This document shows, piece after piece, positions 12,253 to 23,600 of a stretch of 64,000 bases of DNA. The stretch is from NCBI GenBank assembly GCA_013368325.1, contig JAACJK010000002.1, positions 1,544,715 to 1,608,714 of the forward strand. The letters run 5' to 3'. The notes beneath the pieces were generated by a model, which was not told where the DNA came from, did not search any database, and worked only from the letters and a program-made list of their open reading frames with translations. Both the position numbers and the translations under genes were made by a program. The stretch comes from Ephemerocybe angulata (Eukaryota > Basidiomycota > Agaricomycetes > Agaricales > Psathyrellaceae). The number at the start of each line of letters is the position of its first letter. The stretch's first letter is position 1.

Positions 12253-14310
12253 ATTGGCTGTGATCGTCGATCGTAATGTGGTGGGGGAGGGAATCAAGAA
12301 TCAATGCTGCTGGTGTGCGTCCTAGTTATAGCGAAATCCGTACTGCAACCTCAGTATGACGATTTATATAAGTACGCGTATGCCGACGTGCATTCTTGTG
12401 CCGCGCGGTACGTGTGGGATGCATAAGCATACTGTACGGGTATGGCAGCAACCGTAACGCGTAACGGGGTCCAAAAATATTACCTATTTTACGAAAAATA
12501 ACGCGTAACTGTAGATGCGTCGCTAAAAAAATAATATAATCTACAGCCATTTGTACACAAAGTATGCCAACATCGATTTACTACCACTCCTGACGTGCAG
12601 CCCGGGAACCAATAGGGAAGCCTACTAACTACTGGCCCAACACTCCCTCTTCATGTAGGCTCACCCAGGGGATTCCTTTCTGCTTGGGTCGCCTAATTCA
12701 GGCGACGTAGCGGCGAACGTGAGTCCCATCGGTAAACCGGAAAATAAAACGAGTTCCCTGGAAATTTGCTATCTACTGAAGTCACCGCGGTCGTCCTGGA
12801 TCGAGTAACTCGAAGTCCTTTTTGTTACGTTCGTTAGCTGATGAATGCTTCGAAACCAGGATAAAGCACCCCGCAGTGGCATATAAATATCCAGAACGCA
12901 ATGCATTGACACCACCCATCAAGGCATATCCGTATTCCTTATCAGAATCGCATCCTTCCTATCACCCCGACACGGCCTGCAAAGTTCAAACATTCGAAGC
13001 TCTAAGTATATTAAGTATATTCAAATTGACAGCGGGTTCACATACAAAGAATCCTCCAGAACCCCCCCTTGCTAAGCACCTCTTCCAATCATACGTACGC
13101 GCGGAGTCTCCACATTATATGGCAATGTGCAGATGTGTTGGGTAGATCGTATATATTTGGGCTGGTCTTATGAAGTAAGGACCAGTGGAAGCCAGTCCTT
13201 TCGACACGTCATTCCGAGTCGCAGGTGCCCAGATACTCCGACTCGGGCTGGTATGACATCTAACGTGTCGCCCCCGCGAGTCGGCGGCGACATGAGCAAA
13301 ACCCCATTTCGATTAGGACACCAAAAGTAGGCTCTTTCCCTCGTCTATCTATATACACTCGCATCGGACTCTTCATTTGGCTTCAATTTCGCATTCATAT
13401 CTAAACTTGAATGTCGCATTACGGTCATTACGGTCGGTGGAGAACAGAAGCCCGTCTCACACGGGTATTTGTGTGTTCCGTCGTCGTTCAGTTCCTTACC
13501 GATCTCCCAATGAATCCCGAATTCCTCATATATGCTCATACGACCCGGATGCATGATGGGTGACCGGTGAGGCCGGTGAGGCCGACTGAATGATCGGTAT
13601 AGTGGAGAAGGTGCGCTGCGGTTCATGTGGTATTCGTTACATGTGCATCATTACCCTGTTCGGGTCGGAGATATAGCCAGCAAGGGCAGTGCGCTCTGTT
13701 ATTAAGCACACTCATTATCCATGACTCTTCATAAGTCCCGTCGTAGAGCTTTCTAAGTAGTTAGATGCGTGGCAGAAGCTTGGCGGCGTCTGTTTTCTTG
13801 GAAGGCTGATATAGAGACTTCTTTTACATTTATCACCGGTTCGTCGACTTGGCTTGCGCTTCTCGAGCTTGGCCATCCAATGTGACCCTATATACTCCTG
13901 GGGCGTTGTATATCCATATCGTCATTGTACAGACAGGGCCTTCGCGTAGCGGCATAGTTGTTGGAGACTTGGCTGTGTCATCGTTGTGTATGATAATTTG
14001 GGGTTAGACATAGACCGCAGAACGCCCATGGACCACTGTGACTAGCTGATGCACTATGATACAAATTCTCAGGAATTGATACTCGTCGAGAACAGTCTTC
14101 GGCGCCTAAGCGCCTGAGTGGCATAATTCGCGCATCTACCATATCTCAATTCTCTCGGGTGCGAATTCAAGATTCTAACCAAGAAGCTTTCCGAACCGAC
14201 GTCTACGCCGATAACATATATATGGGCGATGGTGAACGACAACCACTTCGGGGCGTTACAATCTCGCATTCTACTTTCCACCGCTGATAGTCTCACCCGC
14301 ACATATCACT
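12253..14310. other. Intergenic, no supported gene
   Basis: AT-richer than the flanking genes, with scattered short frames (for example 13626-13345 -) that I could not link to a family. It must hold the promoters of the reductase (left) and the DUF6533 gene (right). Confidence 0.4.
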
Positions 14311-16538
14311 ATGACACTCTCTCCTGAGGAGCTTGCAGCCCTGGCAAGCAATGTATCCATATGTATAGTGCAGGATGTACGTTATTTAGACTTACTAGTT
14401 TGACAGTCGATATTTGACTAAAGCGCACTGTCTAGTATATCGAGCGTAGGTCCTCCGAAGCCATTGCGATGGAACAGCACACAAAAATGACATGAACAGT
14501 CTCACTTCTCTGCTTCTACGTGTGTTAGCATGCTTACAGGTTATATGTGGAGTATACTTACGGTAGCCTTCGATTGTCCAAAAGTTGTATTACTATTTAA
14601 CTACCCTGCATGAAGAGGTGGGGTTTCGTAAAGTTCTTCTCTTAGTCTCCGATGCAATACTTAGAAAGATAATGTATCTAGGTCTCAGCAATGTGGCCTC
14701 AGAAGTGGAGAACGGGCAAGCTCTTGTTCCTCCTCATTCGATATACACCACTTGTTTTCACTCTGCAAGGTGCCATGTGTGCGTGAGATGTGATATCCCG
14801 ACCAAATAATCAGCCACTGACGCCCACCCTCAGATGACCTTAGAACCCATGCAACGTTCCCTGCAGAGGTACGATGTGTGTAGGATGTTGAAGCCATAGT
14901 TCAATCACTGCTGACCGTAGAGAGTCCCTTTAGGTTTGCGGGTTTTTGGCAATATTTACGTACAGTGAGATGCTCGTAGTCCGATTTTATACAATATCTC
15001 ATCCCCGACGTTACAAGTCACCTCCAGGGTTGCAATCATCGCTTCTGAAGGTGAGTAAACTCGGCGGTGTGCATGTGAAGCGTGTACCCCTCACACTAAC
15101 CATGCTTTCAGTTGCACTGCTATTCTGCCTCCATCAGCAAATTAGGTAATCACTTGCGCACTTTTTGGCCCTTTTCACTTGCGGCAAGTTGGAAAGTCGA
15201 AAAGTGACCAGTTCCGACAGATCTAGGTCAGTGTTGGCCCTGAAATGACTTGATTTGGCCATGGGAATTGTAGTCAATGACAATAGATCCCAGCCATCAC
15301 GAAACCACGCGGCGCACTTTTCCAGAAATGGACTCTAGCTTTTTTGGCTTTCGGGCGTTCGCACTTTTCTGGGCTTTTTCGGGCTTTTATGGCCTTTTTA
15401 GGTGCTAAAAAGTGATTGCTAGGTTTACTGATGTCCACGCCCTTCTGGACGCAAGGTTTAGATATGTAGTGCTTATAGCCGCTACATACTGGGTAAAACC
15501 ATGTCTTTATGTCTTAATATTGAATGCATCGAACTAAATGCCGAGGATTAGGTGCTAACTATAGGCAACATTATAGCTTTGATGCCCAGGTACATTGCAT
15601 ATTCAAAGAGTACGTTGCGCAGCCAGTTTGGGACTTCATAACTTCATAATGCTGATTATGGCCCCGACTACAGTGATCAAAGTTCTGCTGGTCCCTCAAT
15701 TGGACCAAGAACTGGGATACGCGTGTACCTGGATCCCTGGCACGTCTGGGACTATGACCTGGGATGCGATCTCAGCATTCCTATCACTGATTAAGGCAGT
15801 CTGTAAGTGGGCTATCTAGTTAACGCTCATCCCTACCATTCAATATTCTTCACCGTTCTCGAGCCTGGCTGGCGAGCTTAGCCGCGGCAGACGATCGATA
15901 GGTCTAAAGACAATAGTGTTGTTTTACGAGGCTTCGACTACTCTACGTCTTTCGTCACTGAGAGATATTCCCGTTCGTCATAGGTATCTTGGCTTTGGCA
16001 ATCTTCATCTTCTTCGTGCGCTATCGAGATCAGGAGGGCACGTTAGTAGCTGTCATCCGGAGGGACGGTGGCTTCTATATCTTTACGCTCACCCGTACGT
16101 CCACGCACATCGGTCCGATTGATGTTAATCACACTACTCTAAGCAATTCGTCTGGGCGCTGCCATATCCAATGCTCTCATATCGGTACGAGGTGATAACT
16201 ATAAATACAGCACTGGAATATGCTGAATATCTCTCAGAAACTGGGCGACTTCAGTATCCCTAATACGTAAGCGTTACTTCGTCTTTCGCGCCCCTAGTAA
16301 CATCAGGCCGACTTTAACAGGGTTTTTACTTGGTATGTGCCAACTATCAACGCTCGATCCATGACAGGACAGTTCACCTTACTTCCGTCTCATACTTGAT
16401 ATATTCAGGCTTGAGCGGATCGTCGTTCCCATACTCGCATGTCGGCTTCTCCTCAACATTCGCAGAGCAGATGACTTCAAGGTCCAGGACATTGTCTCGT
16501 CAATGCTCTTTGACCCCATATCGAACGAGGACACCTGA
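14311..16538 (+). CDS. DUF6533-type multi-pass membrane protein (paralogue of 38070-39804)
   Basis: The ATG at 14311 opens an exon of 22 codons (MTLSPEELAALASN..., donor GTACGT at 14377). Later pieces in the same direction match the DUF6533 plan: LYYYLTTLHEEV (about 14.6 kb, the family's Y-x-L-T-L-x-x-E-V core), FTYSEMLVVRFYTISHPRR (14.95 kb), QLDQELGYACTW (15.7 kb), FVRYRDQEG then VIRRDGGFYIF (16.0 kb), and VPILACRLLLNIRRADD (16.43 kb), ending TGA at 16536-16538. Four of these align with the paralogue. The family is fungal and of unknown function, with hydrophobic helices predicted in the membrane. The segment between the L-T-L core and about 14.95 kb is hard to read and the gene carries a MITE-like insert, so it may be partly decayed. 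Confidence 0.6.
15148..15417. mobile_element. MITE-like insertion inside the DUF6533 gene
   Basis: AATCACTT at 15148-15155 is mirrored by AAGTGATT at 15410-15417. The next bases continue as an imperfect inverted repeat rich in CACTTTTTGGCC-like words. TAGGT occurs at 15143-15147 and at 15420-15424, two bases off a perfect flanking duplication. About 270 bp with no open frame. It falls where the paralogue has only short introns. The insertion call is tentative. Confidence 0.4.
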
Positions 16539-17553
16539 TGCGACGGCCTCGAACTAGAGGCGGACCCGACGAATGTTAGGCGCCGTGAAGAGGCTGGAGG
16601 GCAATCGGATGGCGATTGGAAGGCGGATGAAATACTGGCGGCCTCAGTGGGTGTACCTGCGATCTACAGCCAGCTAGTCTAAATCCTCGTAGGCACGGTG
16701 CGACCTCGTACCATTGTTCATCCAGAGCTAGACACTTTCCTTCACTTAATGATCGACGACCTTTCTTTCATGATCCTCTCTGCCAACCAGAGCGAACGAT
16801 CTGCCAACCACTGCTTCTCTTTCCCAGATAAGATAAGATCCGCGCTCCGGCGCCGGGAAATCCGATCGTGGGAGTCTCCTTCCCTAACCAACGATCGGTG
16901 GTGGCATGCTCGAAATCATTCGTTCGCCAGGTTTATCACCTGCTTCCGTGTACTCAGTGGTTGCTGACGAGGAGGATCGTTCGATTCGTGCTCGTGTTTC
17001 TTCATCTTGACTTTCTTGGACTCCGCTTCTTGGACACGAACATTTTCGACGTGGACGGAGGATACGATACATACCCCAGTTCAACTCTAGCGGCAGGTGG
17101 GTGTTTCGACCCTCACAGTTCGCGAAGTCGCTAACCACCGCCCAGCCATAGGCGATAATCTGACCTACCCATATTTCTACGAAACTAGGTCGTTACCTCC
17201 ATCCCAGACAGAATACAATACCGGGCGGCTGAACAACCCATCTGGAACAGTCAACTAACTAGACTTATACCCCGGTATGTACTCTCGCCCCACTGCCCGA
17301 ACTGCGGAGCACTAGATACTGAAAAGTGTCTACTCTAGGACTAACCTACCCGATACAGCGAGTCCTGGTGAACTACTTCTGACCCGTCGACTGCGGTAGC
17401 TGCGGGAATACACGCCCTGAACTGGAACGCCTGGCCGGAGACACCATCTTAACGTGCGTTCCATTACCCTCCCACTTGGTTGCCGAATTAACTGGACATC
17501 TATACCCCACAGCTCGCTTTCGTATTTCGTCATATACCACCTCACATCCCGCC
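16539..17553. other. Intergenic, no supported gene
   Basis: Short overlapping frames on both strands, none with recognisable motifs. The right part should hold the promoter of the gene that starts at 17554. Confidence 0.4.
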
Positions 17554-19353
17554 ATGCCGTCTCTCCCCCTCGACGACCCCTCCCCCGACGGCCACACCGA
17601 CCCCACCCTCTCATGGTCCGATACCATCTCCATCGCCTTCTCCTCCTGCCTCTCCACCACCGTCTCCTCCACATCCGCCTGCATCCCATGTCTCCACCGA
17701 GCGCAGTCCGACGACAGCCTAAACAACCATGGCTCCTCCGCTTCGCACCCACCGCACCTCGCTGGAACGATCAATCGCATTCCGAGAGCACGGCCAGATG
17801 AGCTGGAGGGTCTGTTAGAGTCGGATTCGGATGTGGAACGAGTGTCGATGCACTCGAACTTTGGAAGGGGGCGGAAGAGGGCGAATAGGAAGAAGAACAA
17901 GAAGATTACGCTCTTCGGATTCGACCTGTTTGGGAAGCGGAGGCAGGCGGTACCGGTGAAGCTGAGCGGCGAGGACGATGCGCTCTATGGGGTGGGCCAG
18001 GGTGAGGAGGAACAAACGAGCGCGATTCCGGAGGCGTCGGCAGATGGGGAAGGGGGAGATGGAGAGGCTAGAGCTGGGGAAGAAGGAAACTCCACGACGA
18101 CGACAACGACACCGAGAAAGAACAGACGAGAGAGTAGCACGCCCCGCCCTTTATCAACTACGAACTCCCTCTTCCACCCTGACCCCGACGCAGCACCGCT
18201 CTCGCCCTCTGTTATTGCCGAGCTCGCACAACCCGTACCTCCTACGCCCCAGACCGAACTCGAAACCCTCCCAACGAGCTCGAAGAAGTCGAAATCCAAA
18301 TCGAAGAAGTCGTCGTCGTCCGCATCCAAGGATACCCGCGATAAGCTCGAGCGCGAACGCCTTCACCTCGAGAGGCTGAAGCAACAGGGCGTACTGCCTG
18401 AAGATGCGGGAGGCGAGGAGTTCGAGGGGTTCCAGGGTAGCGGGAGCATGGCGCCGCCTGCTGCACTTGGACGTCTGCGATCGGGGAGCGCGAGTTCGTC
18501 GAGTGGAAGTGGAAGTGGGAGTCGAAGCCAGAGCGGTACCGCGAGCCGCAGTGGGAGCGGGAGTAGGGCGAGGAGCTCGAGTCTACGTCAGATCCCGAGG
18601 ACGGTTCAGGAGGAGGAGTTCGGCGACTTCGTTGATGTACCGAAGGATAGCGTGCCCTCTGTACCGGAGGAGGACGAGGATGCGGTCGATTTGGATGGGG
18701 GGATGTACGCTGGATCTGGGAGGAGGAGTTACGCTGCGAAGAGGGCGAGTAGTCGGGGAAGTGGGAGCGTTTTGAGCGATGAGCGGAGCCCGACCAAGGA
18801 TCCGCTGCAGAGAATGCACTCCAGAACCGGGTCGAGTTCGGCGTCGTCGTCGTCGAGAGGTGGGGAAGGGACTCGGTTCGCGGGTCAAAGGAGCGTGCCC
18901 GGTACCCCCTTGGCGAACGAGGTGTCGTTCGACCCCCTTTCGACGAGCCAGTTCGCGGAAGTGCCGATGGCGAAACCGAAGGTCAAGAAGTCCAAGTCGA
19001 AGTCATCAAGGACAACGACGAGCTCGAGAACATCACAGTCGCCTTCGATTGCGTCTCCCACTTCGCCATCGTTCGCCGACTCCCCAACTATGATACACGT
19101 CGAGCATGGTCTCGGGTTCTTCGACGCCGAGGATATGCTACCGCCCCTGACTGTACTGGTGAAGCCACCGAGGAGGGAATGGGCAGCGGCTGGTGGGAGC
19201 GATGCCGGGTCGAGTGGGCGAGGTGAGAGCGAGAGGAGTAAGGGGTTCCCGTCGACGGGATTTGGGAGGGCGAGGCGGGCGACTGGGGCGACTGAGCGGG
19301 ATGCTGTCGCGTTCTTGGGCGCAAAGGGTGATGGAAGTGCGGGTGGGATCTGA
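17554..19353 (+). CDS. Ser-rich, mostly disordered protein with an FGDF acidic motif, single exon
   Basis: An uninterrupted frame of 599 codons from the ATG at 17554; the frame is open upstream, but no earlier ATG was seen. Residues 1-60 hold an ordered-looking segment (LSWSDTISIAFSSCL, then a C-x-x-C-L-H motif). A basic patch with KKNKKITLFGFDLFGKR follows near residues 110-130. Long Ser/Gly/Arg and Lys/Ser low-complexity tracts make up much of the rest. Within them sits EEEFGDFVDVP (near residue 355), whose F-G-D-F core in an acidic setting fits the consensus that binds the gamma-ear domain of AP-1 and GGA clathrin adaptors. A second short acidic F-E-G-F lies near residue 290. A role as an adaptor accessory protein is inference; no catalytic domain is visible. 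The lack of introns over 1.8 kb is unusual here. Confidence 0.7.
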   Translation: MPSLPLDDPSPDGHTDPTLSWSDTISIAFSSCLSTTVSSTSACIPCLHRAQSDDSLNNHGSSASHPPHLAGTINRIPRARPDELEGLLESDSDVERVSMHSNFGRGRKRANRKKNKKITLFGFDLFGKRRQAVPVKLSGEDDALYGVGQGEEEQTSAIPEASADGEGGDGEARAGEEGNSTTTTTTPRKNRRESSTPRPLSTTNSLFHPDPDAAPLSPSVIAELAQPVPPTPQTELETLPTSSKKSKSKSKKSSSSASKDTRDKLERERLHLERLKQQGVLPEDAGGEEFEGFQGSGSMAPPAALGRLRSGSASSSSGSGSGSRSQSGTASRSGSGSRARSSSLRQIPRTVQEEEFGDFVDVPKDSVPSVPEEDEDAVDLDGGMYAGSGRRSYAAKRASSRGSGSVLSDERSPTKDPLQRMHSRTGSSSASSSSRGGEGTRFAGQRSVPGTPLANEVSFDPLSTSQFAEVPMAKPKVKKSKSKSSRTTTSSRTSQSPSIASPTSPSFADSPTMIHVEHGLGFFDAEDMLPPLTVLVKPPRREWAAAGGSDAGSSGRGESERSKGFPSTGFGRARRATGATERDAVAFLGAKGDGSAGGI

Positions 19354-19682
19354 GTCGGTGAAACGACCGTCGACGGTACGGCTCGTCTTCGTCTCGTCCA
19401 CCGTGTATATACCCACGTTGTGTAAAAAGCGTGTCGCTTGCGATGACGCATTCCACGTTATGATTATCTTATACCATGTAATTTTCTATGTAGACTTATG
19501 CTGGTTCTTATTTATGTATGTACCTGACTTTCTCATGATGACAATCTGTCAACCTGAATGGTGCTTTGACCCGATTTCGATTCTCAACTGCCCATATTTA
19601 ACTGTGGTTATTGAACGGCCCGTGTTCTCTGTCTGAATCTCATTGATGATTTGCGCTGACTTCAAAGCAGGCAGATCACACA

Positions 19683-19771
19683 AAGCGCCAACGGCGCTTA
19701 GCCCATTGACAACACATGCGCCTCGCTGCGCGTGCTTTGTTGTGCTGTAATATTTGAGATGTGCAAAGCAC
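19683..19771. repeat. Cluster of inverted repeats (hairpins)
   Basis: AAGCGCC and GGCGCTT (19683-19699) form a perfect 7-bp stem with a 3-base loop. GTGCTTTG (19732-19739) pairs with CAAAGCAC (19764-19771). Between them an imperfect hairpin is built on ACAACA...TGTTGT with an inner GCGC pair. The cluster lies between two genes and could be a transposon end or a transcript 3' structure. Confidence 0.5.
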
Positions 19772-19858
19772 ATTCGAGCGCTTCGTATATATGCAATTTC
19801 ATCCTGAGACTGTCCCTCCAATACCCTGTCGACTCTTACTCGCCCCACCGCAGTCCCG

Positions 19859-20386
19859 ATGCAACACCCATTCTTCAACCTCGAGACGAAAGTTCCTCGT
19901 GAACTCAGCAGCGTCCCCCGGGGCATTGCTATCCCACCAATAAAGGAGTACACCCACACCGCCACGGTCGTTGCTCGAGAAATGCGGGAGCGCTGCTTAA
20001 GGTTGAATCTGCCCCACAACTCAGAGGTAGATTCGGTGGTGGTTAGCCTTATTGAATGCGGCACGGGGCGCGATATTGCAGATTCCGACACCAGAGGTGT
20101 CGCTCTGATTTCAGGGGAAGTGTACCAGGAGCTCTGTAGATGCGGCATAGAGGACATGAAGGCCGGTTTACCTGAGTCCAAGCTGGATTTCCTGTTCAGG
20201 GAAGAGATGTTTTCAAAGTCAACTTCTAAGGTTCTCGCAGGCGTGAGTACTTCGTCAACATGACTTCGGGTTATACGCTGACTATCTCGCTTCATTCACT
20301 ACACCACCGATGCAAACCAGTGTTGCCAGAACGCGCGACAGGTGTTCAGCTGCGATGCTTTGCGCAAGTATTGTAGGGAGCCTTGA
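19859..20386 (+). CDS. Hypothetical protein, two exons
   Basis: The ATG at 19859 opens 128 codons to 20242. A GTGAGT donor at 20243 and a CAG acceptor at 20320 join in phase to a 21-codon exon ending TGA at 20384-20386. The 149-residue product is acidic and helical in appearance (REMRERCLRLNLPHNSEVDS and DFLFREEMFSKS) with a Cys-containing tail (CCQNARQVFSCDALRKYC). I do not recognise the family. The minus strand is also open across this stretch, but with less protein-like composition. An upstream exon is possible. Confidence 0.45.
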
Positions 20387-20639
20387 TGAGGGTCAATTTG
20401 ATGCTTGAAATTGAAATGTGTTGGCGTGATTTGGAAAGGCTCAAAACCGCAATGCGTTGTCTCATCGAGATGACCTTCGTCGCGAAGCATGATCACACAC
20501 TACACAACAGGCGCCTTCAGGCATCATGGCTAGACGTCGTTTTGATGCTCAGAGGCTTTCTCGATATCAGGTCCAGGAAACCACAAAACTAGATCTAATT
20601 ATATTGTAAATAGCTCAGTCACACAGCAGAGTACTATAT

Positions 20640-23600
20640 CTATTCACGATTCCCTGGCCGTTGGCGCTTTCGACCACGGTTGCTATTTCCAGCAGCGAAC
20701 GTTGCAGGTGTGCCAGTTCCAATGAGCCCTTGAAGTGGAGCCGGCGGGGCTAGTAAATTAGGACTATCGTAGACATTGCACGATAGGGGACACACTCACC
20801 TGACATGGGCATACCGGTAAAACCAGCAGGAGCCAGCGCTTGCACCTGCCTGCTCGGAGAACCGGGAGCTGTTGCTCCTTGGGCAGCGTCGGGCACGGTT
20901 TCTTTGGCCTGTTTCTTCTTTGCACGCGTCTCAGCGGCCTTTGCCTTTGTTTTCTCGCGCTTGTCCGCTTGCTTTTCGCGAACGACACGCGCAATCTCCC
21001 AGTGATGCTGTACTCGAGCATCAGGGTGGATCAAAGGGACAGGCTCTGTCAGAGATCGTGGTAGATAGCCGCGTAATCGTGCAGCATTGTGTAAAGCATG
21101 GGTGTTGACGACGAATTTCAGATCGTCTGTATGGTCGATAATTGCTTCAGTAACATTTGAGAGCTCCTGCTCTACGCGCCGTTGACGAGTACCGGTCGAA
21201 CGACAACCGCAGGCCCCGCAATCGTGCTGCACATTGAAGATAAACTGGATTGTCTGGGAGTTGTGAGAGAGTTATTTGAAGCCGTGATTTTACGGGTGCC
21301 GGTATTACATACCTTCGCTTCGACAGCAACACGAGCTGGCTCATTTTCTGGGGCAAAAAGCACGGGCATCCCGAGGTAATGATGGCGCCTTTCACCTACC
21401 ACGAAGCGCTCAACAGTTACAATCCCGTTCGCTGATTTTCGCCCATTTGTCTTCGACAGAATCTCGAGAATACGGCCCAAGAAATGGGAGTTCTGGACAT
21501 GTATAAGTCTCGATGACATCTATGCTTCAAATGACCAACTCACCTCGTCGACACGCACGACAACCCATGAGCCAACTGGACATGCGTCCCCAGACTGAGC
21601 AATCACTTCGATTGCTGGGTACCAGAATGTTGAGCCTGAGCTTGATGTCACCGTTAGAAGGGTGTCTCGTACTGCGTCCGATTTACTCGCAAGTAATGCC
21701 TTCGAATCCTCAATTTGAAGGGCATTAGCTTCACGCTGCTGGCGGCCTTGGCATCGCACAAACCCCAGGTAAGCGCCTGCCGGAGGCGTCCAACCTAGAT
21801 GACGTTGGATGACAGGGCATTCTTGCAGGAGCTCAACAACACCTTCCCCGGCATGAACCCACCCGTTGAAATCATTGCTCCACCAGTATCCGCCGCTGAG
21901 GAGATGCTTGACACGGTCAAGTTCCGCACTCTTGAGCGCAATGTCTCGGCTAGGCGCCAGGTGATTGCTTAGTACCGATGACATTCGAAAGATGGCGTTG
22001 AAACATTCGAAAACCTCTGTCGAGAAGCGCACTGCGGGTCCAAAGCGGCGGATATGATTTGGGAGATGTTTTAGCAGGTGAAGCTTGATCTTAAAAAGTA
22101 TCTTGGCCGGATCGATTGCAGCGAAGGCGTCCAAAACATTGTCGATGAGAATGGTTAAATCAGCCTATTGTCGCCGAAGATGCCGCAAAGACAGTGAAAC
22201 AAGTCAGTATACCATATACGGGACTCCAGCCTGGGAGGCCACGGGTAAATGGTAAAGGAACGTACGAGATAGCGATCCAAATTATCAATTTCCCCCATCC
22301 ATAAGAGTGCGCCGAGCTCTCCTATTGCTCGATTCACTGCTAGCTGCTCCGAAGAGACGAGGCCATTGAGATGGAAAGTCGCAACTTGCATTAGGGTCTT
22401 GAAATGCTTCCCTATGAGCCCGTTCTTATATTGGAGCATGTACGCAGCACGAATAGGCGGAACATTCAGCCCATTGATGTCGGTACTTCTGAGGCGTACG
22501 CTAAACTCGGTCTGGTTCTGGGCGGACCACGATGTATGGAGATTGTGCCAATTATACTTCTCAATGCCAAGCAGGATTGTGTGCAGCAGTTCAACGGGAG
22601 TATCCGAGCATGGGTCCAAATCTATATCCCTGAAATTATCAGCGCCAAGTCCGATTCAAAAGGTTCAGCAGGATAACTCACACTCGACGTCCAACAATGG
22701 GTTATACGGCTTCTTGGTTTGCGTGCTCAGCCACCGAGTAACCTCATTGGAGACTTCATCAGGGGTCCATGTTGGTTGAGACGCTTTCAGATTCCGGGCC
22801 TTCTCGATCATCAAGTCTATCCAATGCTGCGCCATCTTATCTTTGACCCCAGTCCGGGTTTGAAGTTCTTCGACTGCTGACGCCACCCCAAACGATGCAA
22901 GACGAATTTGCTCCAACAGCGACGCACGGGTCTCCTGTGAAGAGCGTGGACGACCGACCTGCATAATTAGTTAGCTTGGCACTAAGCGACAGACTTTGCC
23001 AATACTAACCTCGTAAAGGCCATGGTAGCCAGTGTTCGACTCCTTTTCAGATGCAGGTCCTCCAACAGTACAAACTCGACAGAAGTATAGGCCGTTGTGG
23101 CCGATGTGCGAGCACTCTTCGGATTGTTGAGGGTTATCAGCAGGGAGGTTGGGAACAAGTATTCGGAACCGACATGGTCGATGCTTGTGGGCGTTATAGC
23201 ACCTGACGGGTGTGGTGTGCGTCTCCCTGTTGAATTGGGAGTATGATTAACATCGGCGTCTCGAGGCCATCGTAAACAGTAATATCGTACTTTACAAGAT
23301 CGGTGACGGCACCTAACAATTCGGGGGCTGTTGCTTCTGCCGAGGTTGCGACAAAATGAACAAAGTATTCTTGCTGGACCAATTTCCCTGGAAGGTTAGA
23401 GTTGTTCATATAAACATTGACATGCTTCTGGTACTGTTTCGAGCGAGCTCCCGACACATCGTCAGCCCATAGTGGAACCCATATCGTGTACAGATCTTCG
23501 TCTTCACATTTGGTCCGGATGGGATTGGGCATCTGGGACCCAAAGTCTTGAGAACACGCTGGAAAACAACCAATAAAGTCAGAACACGTTCACAGCCAAG

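Noticed and set aside
12822..13626. Short frames on both strands downstream of the reductase promoter
   Set aside because: No motifs, no splice-consistent extension, and no similarity to recognised families.
17460..19450. Long minus-strand frames opposite the Ser-rich gene
   Set aside because: They mirror the low-complexity Ser/Arg codons of the + strand gene and lack splice signals or motifs.
19549..20295. 248-codon minus-strand frame
   Set aside because: Its composition is less protein-like than the overlapping + strand frame, which also has a good splice junction; no domain was seen on either strand, so this remains uncertain.
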